Source: Nymphalis io (taxonomy: Eukaryota; Arthropoda; Insecta; Lepidoptera; Nymphalidae). From it: a stretch of 64,000 nucleotides of DNA. Positions 1 through 11,200 of the stretch are shown here, one piece after another. Positions within the stretch are counted from its first letter, which is position 1. Each line of letters starts with the position of its first letter. Below the pieces are notes generated by a model, which saw only the letters and a list, made by a program, of their open reading frames with translations, had not been told where the DNA came from and searched no databases. The DNA is taken from contig NC_065897.1 of NCBI RefSeq assembly GCF_905147045.1, positions 7,145,001 through 7,209,000 on the forward strand. The letters are read 5' to 3'. A program made the position numbers and the translations under genes.

Positions 1-490
1 TAAATAAAAAATTAAGCATGTATTAAAACTTACTTTTAATACTTTTAGTAGTAAAGTAATCGATTTTAGTAAAATTTAATAAAATAAACAATATTTAACA
101 AAATCGTTACAAAATTTACCATTTACGGTACCAGGTTACCAGTAACGGTTTTTTGTCTATACATATAGCAATATAATATTTGTTGACTCAAATCCACGGA
201 CCTTGGTCGTTACCGTGAGCTATTTTAATAAAACAATTCTCTCGCTATTAACTTTATCCGATACAAATTACGGAGATAAGTTATAAAAATCTATATAATA
301 GGTAACAAGGTACATAGACAAAATTAAATATGACGTCATTTTAGTAAAATATAATAAATTTTAAACACCATCATAATACATTTAATTTTATGACAAAAAA
401 AATAATTTTAATATTTCTGAAAATCATGTATATGCGCGTTAAAATACAATGTATTTGTTCAATAATAATGTTTCTATTCAGGATTGAGTG
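1..490. other. AT-rich flank downstream of the CATIP-like gene
   Basis: No coding exon or recognisable repeat was seen. It should contain the 3' UTR of the minus-strand gene that stops at 491, but I see no canonical AATAAA on the minus strand here, so the cleavage site is not placed. Confidence 0.4.
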
Positions 491-3400
491 CTATTCTTCA
501 AAGAAGTAATACCGAACATGTTTAGTGCAAGGGTCGAAGTATTCGTCGTGGGGAAGATCCAATGCGGACAGAGCTGATCCAAAATAATGTCTAGTGAAAT
601 GCAAGGCATCGTGAGGACGGAGAAGAAGCAAGGTTTGAAGGTAGTCGCGAATTATACCGGTGAGCTCGCCGTTCTCCGTCACGTAACGTCCTCCTTCAGA
701 TGTACGTGTGCTCTGAATAAAATATCGGTTATTTTATTTCGTGTCTACCACATGTTTTGATTAGACTTTAATTAAAGGTGTGGAATGATATTGAAATATG
801 TACGACATTTTCGATTACTAATATTATATTAAAATTTGCTGTGTTGCACGGTTTTACACACATAAAATGGATATACATATGCAACTCATTTATGCTTACA
901 ACTATCTACTGCCAGAGACATAACAAATATCTTCAATAAGAGGGCTACCTAACGTAATGTTTTTTTTTAATAATCGGACTAGTAGTTCCTGACAGTAGCT
1001 TCAAATATACTTAAAATACGTATACATACTATCTCCAGTTCTGCAATGAAGGTAATCATAAATTATGTAAATTTCACTTTTATTCCTCTTATTTATATTA
1101 CCAAGTACCGGCCATCAATGTTACAAACAAAAATACCTATATATTTTAACATTACCTTAAAATCGAGGTAATCTGATAGCAGCTGTAAATCACTCCGCCA
1201 TTTCTCACGCAGTGGCTCGTGGGACTCTATCTCATCTCTTTCAGGGACGATTTGCAGGAGAGGGTTAATGTGTAATATGTAGCTACTGTCCGCCCACTCA
1301 TGACTCACTATATAACCTTTGAACATGCAATGGTCTAATGCGCATAAAGTTTACACTTAAATTGAATTAATTATAAGAACGTATGTTTAAAAAAAACTAC
1401 TAACAATCAACTATAGTGTAATAAATGCAAGCAAGGATTATGTTACCACAGCGGTAATATTTACAAGCATGTATTAAAAATAACTACTGCAATTGCTTTA
1501 ATAAATCGTAAATTAACTTACAAATATATGAAATTAATTTGTACGACTAACCAAATAATCTACAAGCATGTAAAACGAACAAAACAATAAACGAGACTTG
1601 TTGTTGGAAATAAAAATAATGAAATTACTTTCGTTTTCAGATCGTACTTAAAAAAAGAATAATATTACTTGAAATCGTTAATTTTTAATGGTTTGGGAGC
1701 TAGCGAGTATGTCGGTATAAGATTTTCTCAGTTTTTCTTTGATAGGAATCCATAAGGACTTAATTAGACGAATACAGAAATTGTGACAAAAGGACTTAAA
1801 TTAGCATAAAAATGAGGATATTAAATCGTTTACCTCTGCCTTTAGGGGTGGTGCTTAAAAACATCCTTTAATATAGAAAACACATGATAATATTAGACAT
1901 CCACGTACAGATCAGAGATTTTCTTTTAAAAATCTTGAAAGACATTTTACTCACTGATATTAAGCGCACAACTTTTGAAAGTATTCGAAAGTATAGCATA
2001 TTATAATAATGCATTCGAAATATCACAGGTCTAGATATCTAGCTAGATATTATAAAAAAATATCAGTTATATAAGTTAATCATATAAACCATTTTCTCGT
2101 CAGCTCTCTAACCATCGTGAGCTTACCTCTAAGCGTGAGAACTGTCAATGTTTGATGAATAAATCCTGACGGTTCAATGATGTGACGTTCTACTTTTACG
2201 ACGAATAATGGTTTGCCATTCACAATAGCTTGACTAACGCCCAAGCAAACCTACCATTATACATTATTATAATATACGTTGAAAGTATTAGGGAAAATAT
2301 TTTAAGTAAAAAAAATGTATCCATATATTATATTATTAGCTGTGCCCGCGGTTTCACCCGCAAACAACTCAAAGACTAATATTTTAGTATATACAACATT
2401 CTTAGTTTTATTTTCGTGGGATATTGGTATTCATTGGTTCAAAGATAAGTTCGCCCCAGTGAAAAGCCGAGTTGGCCCAGTGGTAAGAACGCGTAACTCT
2501 TAACCGATGATCGTGGGTTCAAGCCCGGGCAAGCACCACTGAATTTTCATGTGCTTAATTTGTGATTATAGTTCATCTCGTGCTTTACGGTAAAGGAAAA
2601 CATCTTGAGAAAACCTGCATGTGTATAATTTCACTGAAATTCTGCCACCATTGTGTATTCCACCAACCCGCACTGGAGCTGCGTGGTGGAATAAGCTCCA
2701 AACCTTCTCCTCAAAAAGGGAGAGGAGGCCTTTAGCCCAGCAGTGGGATATTCACGGGCTGTTACAGATTACGGTTCAAAGACGAAATGCTGCTAGTATT
2801 CTGCCACCATTCCTCGCGGCCACGAGGTACATTTGTACAGTAACTATCTTTAATTTTTATTTGTATTTATTTAAGGCTTTAATTCACTTGTCAAACTAAC
2901 CGATTAAGTATAAATTAAACAAAACCATGAAAAAATATATATGCGGCAACGAAACGAAATACCTACGTAACCTATAAACTTGAACTGACAAAGTTACTTA
3001 CAAACAGAAAAAAAATACTTATGTATGTAATATGTCAAAACTATAAAAAGCACTAAAAACTATCTTATCTCGAAGTCTTTCACGAGAATTAATGGCATGT
3101 TTATAAAAACGACTTTGCAAATAATGCATTATTTTAGAACAAAATAAAATAACCATGCAAAAGGTTATGATGAGTCAACCTTAAAAGATAGACATATATC
3201 TACGCATGGGCGAGGAAACCGACGTATACCAGCATAAGCTGAACTCCATTTAATTTGATTGATCATATAGATCTGAGCTCAACTTACATTCAAGTATAAA
3301 TCTCTGAAACTGTCCATTTTTTAACTTGTTTTGTTCCTATAAACTTTCAATCATCATCATTTTACAGACTATCATTTATCTAAAGCTAGGTAGCTAAAGT

Positions 3401-6400
3401 TTCAGCCAATTCAACGGGTAAAGTTATTTTATAGCAATTTTATCGAATAAATGTTCGACGTGATTCTTTAAATTGGCATAACCTTATTATATATTTACCG
3501 ATTGAAATAAACACTAAATTTTAAGTAAAGTTAGCCACAAGCCACAATAAATTAGTGAAACTCCACACAAATCCGTTAAGTTGTTTCTAATATTAGCGTG
3601 CACAAGCCCACAGACAAACCGACATACAAACAAAAATTCTAACTATTATTATTTTGGGTTCTATTGCGTTATTAAAGACACTAGACTAGACAGCGATCAA
3701 TTACATTTTTATTATATGTATAGATTTGATTTAATTTATCATACAATTTTATTTTAGTTTAAGTTTTGAGAACATGTTATTAAACGCCAAAGAAAGGAAA
3801 ATAATATTCAGTTATCCAATTCAACTCTACATGATATTGGCTATTAAGCGCTTTGATCACATAACATATTTACGGGATCATCGTATAATCTATAGTTTAA
3901 TATTACAAGTAAAATTAGATTTCATAACGTCATACTTTGTCGGCACTTATCAAATATTTTAACAATTACACAATATATACTAGTTTCCGCGGCTTTTGGT
4001 ACCCTTTGTCTTTTTCTTTATCCCTGACAACGTGTATGCAATATTTCATAATAAACGGTTGAGGAATTAACACGTGAAAGCGTAACACACAACCCACAAC
4101 AAACTCACTTTCGCATTTATAATATTAGTTAGGACGATAAAGGTTTTTTTTTTTTATTCAAAATGTTTATATTAAAATAAAATCACCCCATGGGATATTG
4201 TAAAAGACAACCAAAGGATAAGTAGAGGCTGTAACACTACCCTACCAGCGCAAACTAAGTACTCATATTTTGCCCAGTCATTTTTTTCATCATGCAATTT
4301 TTCTCTGCAATCTCAAAAAAAAAATTCTCAAAATTGAACGGTTCTATAATAAAAATCTTCACTAAGTTTCAAAAATCATTACTTACGTAAACGCTTTCAC
4401 AGATAGTGCCATTTATCAGAACGGTATCGGTTTTAACGTGACCGCAGAATCTGCTTATTCCAAAGTATCTCAGCAGCACCACATTAGCACCTTCGAGTAA
4501 AAAATTGCGTGCCGCTTCAAAGGAGTGGTAAAGTCGTTTCACAAAATGCTTCTCTCCACAAATTCGTGTCACTTTATTGTAATAGCCGCTTTCACAGATA
4601 GTCATATAACTTCTGTGCTCCTTTGTTAGATTCTTCTTTGTTATATGTCTGAAACGAAATTACTTCGAAGTCAAAGTTTATAACTCACTCTGTGGTTGAC
4701 TATAATTAAATTGTTGCAGTTTACAGTAACGTAAATTGAAAAATACTAATTGTAATTCTGCCACATGTCTATACATCAAACCGCATTGAAATAACGTGGC
4801 AAGAGAGAGGAGGCCCATCACTTGTGACAGGCATAAAATACATAAAAATATTAGGTCTTTCAAATAATTACATTCAAATTGCACTGTCTGAAGTAAACGA
4901 TTCAATTTGTACGTATTCAATAAGCATGACATTTTGAACAATATGTGTCATTATTCCATAAATTGATGAACATTAAGTCAAAATCTTACTCGGTTCTATT
5001 TTCTTCTAAAATGTGAAGATTGCAGTCCAAAATGCTAACAAGCTTAGAGCCAATTTTAGCTTCTTCCTTAGATGCATGAGATACAACTTGAACAAGAAAT
5101 TTATCTTTATCCTCTCCTAGCGTTTCAACGCTAAAACTAATACCTGTATTAACATATAACGTTGTTTTAGAACAAAACACTACAAACAATACTATGTCGA
5201 ACAAATTTTTTGTAAGCATCATTTATTTTTTACATACTAAAAAAAAAGAAGTGCCAAAATACTACCATGCGCTTTGATATAAACTGAAATTAAATTCGTT
5301 TCTATTATTTTCGGAAAAAAAGGTACGAATATTATAAAATCTAGAATTGAGATGATACTTTATTAAAAATTGAAAATTATAGATGAATACCCCGAATAAA
5401 ATAAGGCTTATTTCTAATTTTTAAAATATTTAGTATTCAAATATTTTTATCAATAATTCCGTTACCTCCAACAGCACTGCAGCAATCAATTGAAGGCTTT
5501 TGCACTTTCTTTTTAAAAACAGGTGCCGTCGTTTTATGAATTTCACAAACATCATCTTGTTTCGTTTTATCATAAAGACCTAAAATTTTTAACTTTTCTT
5601 TGGCCTGTTCTTTATATGATATCTTATTATGCCTTCCATATGCATAGCCAAAAAATGTATGCTTAGGGTCAACATCATGACACCATCTATGATCATGTTT
5701 ACCAGCCCTCACCTTTTTTAATTTACTGCCCTCTTCTTTTTCAGGGGGACATGTACAAAAATAACCATCAGCAATATCTTTACGATTTTCATCACAAGTG
5801 CATTCTTTTTTTACTTCCGGAATAGTATCGCAAATACAAGGATCAGTGCATTCACAGGTCGAAAAACAAGCACAATTTTCTGGATTACCACATGTACATA
5901 TATTTGGCTTAGGAAAACATTTGCAATTATCAGGTGAGTTGGCGTAACATGTGCATTCTGCTTCGACTTCGCATTTGCAGACTAACTTAGATTCGTTATT
6001 CTCACAAATAAATTTTCCATTGACTTCACACACACATGTAGGCAGGACATCGCAAATGCACAAGTTTGGTTCACATGTACACTCCTTTCCCTTTTTACAT
6101 AAACATATAGGCTTTGGTTTTGGTTGTTGACAAGTACAAAGTTCTTCTTTTTTCTTTATTGTAGAATTTTCTGTTTGTAAGACGTTTTCCTCGCTTGTAT
6201 AATTTAGATCTTTATTGTCGCTAATATTATCAAGAGGATCCGGCTTACTTTTGCAAACGCAAGTAGGATAAGGAAATTTATTTGTTTGGCATATACATGG
6301 TTTATCAATTTGTGCACAAACACAAAGTGGTTGTGGCTTATAATCGGGGTCACACAAGCATACTTTGCTAGGTTTGCATTTACATACCAATTGCGGATTG

Positions 6401-7331
6401 CCTTCTTCACATATGCATATATTTTTAACTTGAATGCAGGTACAATCGTCACGTTTTGTAGCTCCACATAGACATGGAACTTTTAAATGACAGGGACATT
6501 TTCCATTGTTATCTACTGCACAAGTACACAATGGTTGATTTTGTGCAGCTGCATTTATTTTAGGAAACCCATCCACTAATATCAAACTTGCCTTGCTATC
6601 TTTCGGTGGAGATGTAGTTTTACAATCTGGGAAAAAAAAGTAGTGAAAATCATTTTCATCATCCTCTACTTCGTCTTTACTGTGTTCATATTCTTTTTCA
6701 ATATTAGTTTTTATGTCATTTGCTTCAGGCTCTTTTCTTTTCTCCGAGACCTTCGTCTTTAAGGAATCAGTGCAAGAAATTTCTGAATCTGAAGACTCAT
6801 ATTTACAACTGCCGTCATAATGAGCACAACTTACTACCAATGTTTCATCAAAACATATTTTCTTTTTTGTTTCTTCGTCTGAAATTTAAGTGATAGGATA
6901 ATCTCACTATGAAAAATACCATGATTACGCGATATACCTACGTCTTTACTTTTAAAAATGCTAACTATTACATTTTTATATATTATAAGAGACGGTCGGA
7001 GATAATTTTAAAACAAAAGAAAAAAAACAAACAATAAGCTATAGATCCCGTAAAGCCATATGCGCTGCCTGTGTCCCAAATATTGTTGTTGAATATCAGT
7101 TCAGATGAGTTCTCAGAATATCAGAGAATCAATTGCCGTGAATGCTTTATATAATTAAATACTAATTATCTGAATAATTTGAACTATACTAATCGTTTTT
7201 TATTCTTACACTTGGTAAAAAACTATAAAAAAAAATCAAAATATAATAAGAATATTTACAAAATTCTCACCAATAACAAATTTAAATTGCTTTGATAAAT
7301 CGATTAAAGAAATATGAGATTGAGTAGACAT
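491..7331 (-). CDS. CATIP: CATIP-like protein with cysteine-rich CxC N-terminal region (7 exons, 804 aa)
   Basis: Exons, in transcript order: 7331-7271, 6878-5466, 5143-4990, 4648-4387, 2250-2127, 1334-1156, 712-491. All introns are GT..AG and phases agree (2415 nt including stop). Residues about 492-804 read as ciliogenesis-associated TTC17-interacting protein: landmarks are FLLEGANVVLLRY, PERDEIE and a C-terminal RII-like dimerisation segment containing IIRDYLQTLLLLRPHDAL. In vertebrates this protein supports actin-dependent ciliogenesis and sperm flagella. Residues about 100-400, all in exon 2, are cysteine repeats of CxC form every 10-12 residues (LCTC, CPC, CICE, CVCE), preceded by an acidic stretch. 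Exon 2 could instead read on to a stop at 5437, giving a CxC-only protein, so two products or two genes remain possible. There is no signal peptide, so it is likely cytosolic or axonemal. The CATIP assignment is firm; the fusion is inferred from splice phase. Confidence 0.8.
2466..2766 (+). repeat. tRNA-derived SINE, family A, near full length
   Basis: The head has an A-box-like TGGCCCAGTGG and a B-box-like GGTTCAAGCCCGG. The body ends in GGGAGAGGAGGCC and a 'cagtgggatattcacgggctgttac'-type 3' end. It sits in the fifth-to-fourth exon gap of the minus-strand CATIP gene (intron 2251-4386). Other copies occur at 13596-13892, 25326-25610, 34837-35036, 41461-41739, 48955-49056 and 49785-49905. It resembles the tRNA-headed SINEs described from butterflies; the subfamily name cannot be fixed from sequence alone. 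Confidence 0.8.
3540..3650 (+). repeat. Short interspersed repeat tail, unclassified
   Basis: It contains 'aatccgttaagttgtttctaatattagcgtg' followed by cacaaacaaacc-like sequence. From experience, such tails are highly repeated in lepidopteran genomes, ending LINE or MITE copies. No coding sequence; class not determined. Confidence 0.35.
3968..4142 (+). repeat. Interspersed repeat ending in TTTCGCATTTATAATATTAG
   Basis: It starts with 'tagtttccgcggcttttggtacc' and ends in TTTCGCATTTATAATATTAG. Related ends occur at 29480-29612 and 51455-51635, which shows it is a dispersed element. No ORF or terminal inverted repeat is visible. Confidence 0.5.
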
Positions 7332-8273
7332 TTTACAATATTATCTTCTTGCTTTTGTATTCATTTTCATGTTTAATTTTTTTTTATATATCGCAGGCAA
7401 TGCATGCATGTCAGATCGTTTTTTTTTTTAATTAGTTACCAAAACACAATAATCACTATGTAGTTTGCAATAAAAAGTTTTAACGCTTATAAATATATTA
7501 AAGAGACACTATATATTATAATTATCAATCAATCAAAAACGATTTATGATAGTAGGTAAACAAATATAACCATCAGTAATATATTTACGATTTTCATCGC
7601 AATGGCATTCTTGTTTTATTTCCGGAATGGTATCGCAAAGACAAGTCATTCATACAAGACGGCATTCACTGGTCGAAAAACATCTCCTCACACTTGATTG
7701 CACTTTTCTATCATTCTATGAAAATATATACATATAACATAAATGAAAAACATAAATTTTAAGAATTAAGTACCTCTTATTAGACAGGGCCTTAAGAAAA
7801 CATCTTAATTCAATATAAATATTTCTTCTTTTCTATTCATTATTTCATCACTATGGGTGAAATGTTATTTGCATTTCATGTAAAAAGATTCATAGGATGC
7901 ATATTTGTGATGTCGTAAAATATTTTTTTCGTTTGTTTTGTTGTTATAAAATAGTTACATCTGTTAAAGTTTTTTCAAGTCGTTGTACTTACAGAAAAAC
8001 AAATTAAAATTAAATTAAATCTATACTAATAAATGTTATTGCTTTCTCCTTGAAGCAAAAAAGCATAAAAAATAAAAATATCTTTCGTTTTTGTTCAATA
8101 AACGAACCTACTTTTTCTGTTTATTAAAAGAACAAATTATTTATAATTATGCGTACAACAGAACGTCAGAAATACCGACTTGACAGATGATGTGGCCTAC
8201 CGTCTTGTCCTAGTGAATTTTAATAATTATGTGTAGTATTGTGTAGTAATTGAATGTTAATAATAATGCAAAA
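7332..8273. promoter_or_regulatory. Head-to-head intergenic region between the CATIP-like gene and Tango1
   Basis: The two start codons are 942 bp apart on opposite strands, so both promoters must lie here unless there are untranslated exons elsewhere. No clear TATA box is seen. The region also holds the decayed exon fragment at 7557-7690. Confidence 0.5.
7557..7690 (-). pseudogene. Decayed duplicate of part of the CATIP-like gene's cysteine exon
   Basis: The segment aligns along its length with 5757-5880 inside exon 2. Shared blocks include 'ataaccatcag', 'tttacgattttcatc', 'gcattctt', 'ttccggaat', 'gtatcgcaaa' and 'ggtcgaaaaac', in the same order and orientation. Small indels and changed codons break the reading frame. 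It lies about 230 bp upstream of the gene's start codon, so it looks like a partial tandem duplication that has degenerated rather than a functional exon. Confidence 0.75.
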
Positions 8274-11200
8274 ATGATTGTGTTAAAATTTATTTTTTTA
8301 ATTTTATTAATTTCGACAAGTCATTGTAGATTACCAGATAAAGTAAAATGTGTCAACGAAAATTGTAGCAGTAAGTAATGAAAATCTGTTTAGTTTATGT
8401 TAATATTTCCGAAATTTAATGTACTTTGTGTAACAACAATTTTATTTTAATCACTTTCAGAACCTATATCTAAAGCTACAACCTTAATTAATTATAACAG
8501 CGCAGATCCCGACTTAATGTCATTTCCTATAAAATCTGATGCTACTATTTACATGAAATCAGCTGGTCTTCATTCTGATATATGGTACGCCGATATAAAC
8601 GGTCAATCAGGATTTGTTAACTCCAAATTTCTAAGAGAGTATAAAATAATTGCACAGCCTGAATTTATTTTGCCTATTGAAGGAGATAAAAACCAGCCCA
8701 ATGTTAAACCTGATAAGGTGCAACAAGCACATGAAATAGTTGAAGGTACTACGATCTTTCCAATAGACACACCTGCATCCCAGCAAGATGGTATCAATGA
8801 ACCTACAGTTTTGCCTACTGAACATACTGTGCCAATTTTGCAAGACCAAGGAGATTTATCAACCACCCACCAACTCAATCAGGAGCCTGTGCATAATGTT
8901 AACAATGAAAAAACTCCCAATCCAACTAATATAGAAACATTTTTAAATGAAAATCTTGTAAGTTCTTCCTCTTCAGCTAAATCTTCAGATGTTTTAGAAC
9001 AAGAAAGTTTGTCAACTAGTGAGGTAGTTCAAACAGACAACTCTGAAACTGTTCAGAATATTGATACCAATAATAAATTGACAAATGATGTCCAGAATGA
9101 TCTGCAAGAAGAAAGCAATAATAGCATAAATCAAAAAACACAAATACCTAGTATAGAGACAATAAATCAAGTTTTTAATAAAATGAGTACGGATATTCAA
9201 GTGGAGAAGGCGTCTCCGCAACAACAAAAAATAATGTTAAGTGATATGGAAAATGTATCAGCGGAATCTGTCAAAGTGCCTGATAATGTAGATTACATAG
9301 AGTCAGATTTAACAAAATCGAATGTTAATGATATTAATCAGCAAAATTTAATGTTACCAGCAAATATAATTAATAATATTGAACCCAAACAACAGTCTGT
9401 TAAAAATTCTAATATAATGAATAATATAGAGGACAATACGGTCATAATTCCCAAACTTTCTGAAAACACACCACAAGTGCCTGAAGCAAATCCAGATATA
9501 ATTTTAGATAGTGGAACAAATAAAGTTAATAATGTGATTAATATGAATGGAGAGCCTGGCGCTCCTCAAATCAATATTCAATCAGAAACAGTAACTTTAC
9601 AACCAACTGTAGAACAACTCTCAACTCAAGATACTTCTATGGACAATAAAGTGCCTTTGTTACCAATTATACAGACTACACCAGAGTTAACCACAGAGAC
9701 TATTCCAGCAACTTTTACTACTATTAATACTCCTGCTGATGTTCCTGTCGATAATGCAAATAATGAAAATGTCCAATCAGTATCGGTAGATTTATTAAAT
9801 TTCCCTACAACTGAAGCACAAAGTACGGTTGAGGAAACCACAGAGATTACTCAGCAAGAAGTATATTCAACTGAAACTATTCCAGACTCAAATCCAAAGG
9901 ATTCTAAATCTCTAACAACATCTGAACAAGTTTCCGACTTCCATCCTACTTCAACTGAGAACATAATACAGGAAATTTTTAATACTCCTACAACAGAGGC
10001 ACCTAAAACCGAAGAGAACAGTGAAAATTTCCTATCAAGTATTTACACAACAATTGCTGATATGTGGCCACCCTCTACTGAGTCACCTCCACCTGAGTCG
10101 ATTTTTAACCCAGAATTTGTAAAAGAACCCGAAATCGATGAAACATCACATGAAAGTTTTTCATTTGTAAAATATCTTTTTAACACATATAATTCCGTCA
10201 TGGGTAGCAAAGAACAATCAAATGCTCTCTTCCCTTCAGCTGGTAAGCAAACCATATTTTCTATTTGTATATTTTATAATGTAATACTCAATTCAGACAT
10301 GTTTATTTTACAATATAGACTGATTTCTCAACCTTATACTCTGTAAAAGTATTAAGTAATATTATTTCAGCTTTAAGATAAGATTGTATTTGTATTACAT
10401 ACATATTCTATAATTTTAATTACTGTTTGTTATGATTTTGCAATAGAAAGTATCAATGGTGTGAATTATATTTTCTAATTCCAGGGGATACATGCTTTAC
10501 AGACGAGTACTGTGATGGAGAAAGCCTAAACAAACCAAATCGACTGCTCACCTTCCTCTTAACTACAGCTGGCTCAGTAGTTTTGTTTATTCTTGGTTAC
10601 TACTACATAGAAAGTAAAAGACAAGATGGTAGGCTCATAGGTAACATAAACAATCTACAGCGAGAATTGCTGTTTTCTACTAAGGTAATTTTGATTTGCT
10701 TCATACAAATAAATTATACATTTCATTTTTATATGTCAGTTTTGTTTATTTTTTTTGTCTCATTTATATTATCATTGTAATGAGTAAATTATCACTCAAC
10801 ACTCAATCAATTTCATCATTACTTATCAAGATTATTTCATTGAATCAAGTTAAAATGCTTTTGATTTAAATATTTTATCCACATATTTTTAAAAAATATA
10901 CAAATATTGTATTTCAGGAGTGTGAGATCCTTAAAGAGGAGCTCTCATCTACTAAAAATAAGTTGGCCGGCATTGAAGACAGCTCCTTTGGCATGGATGA
11001 CATGGTTCAATCATTGAAAGCAGAGATACAAGAGTTAAAAGAAAACAATGAAAGACTGCGAAATTCATTAGATGATAACGAAAAATTATTAAGAGTATCT
11101 GAAAACACAGCTGGAGAGTTACAAAATACTTTGGGCGAAGTAGAAAATACTCTTAGTGAACTCTTAGCAGAAAGAGCCCACTCTGAAGAGCAAATAGCAG

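Noticed and set aside
8603..9841. Antisense open frames opposite the large Tango1 exon
   Set aside because: They are shadows of the Thr/Ser/Asn-rich linker with no splice or promoter support.
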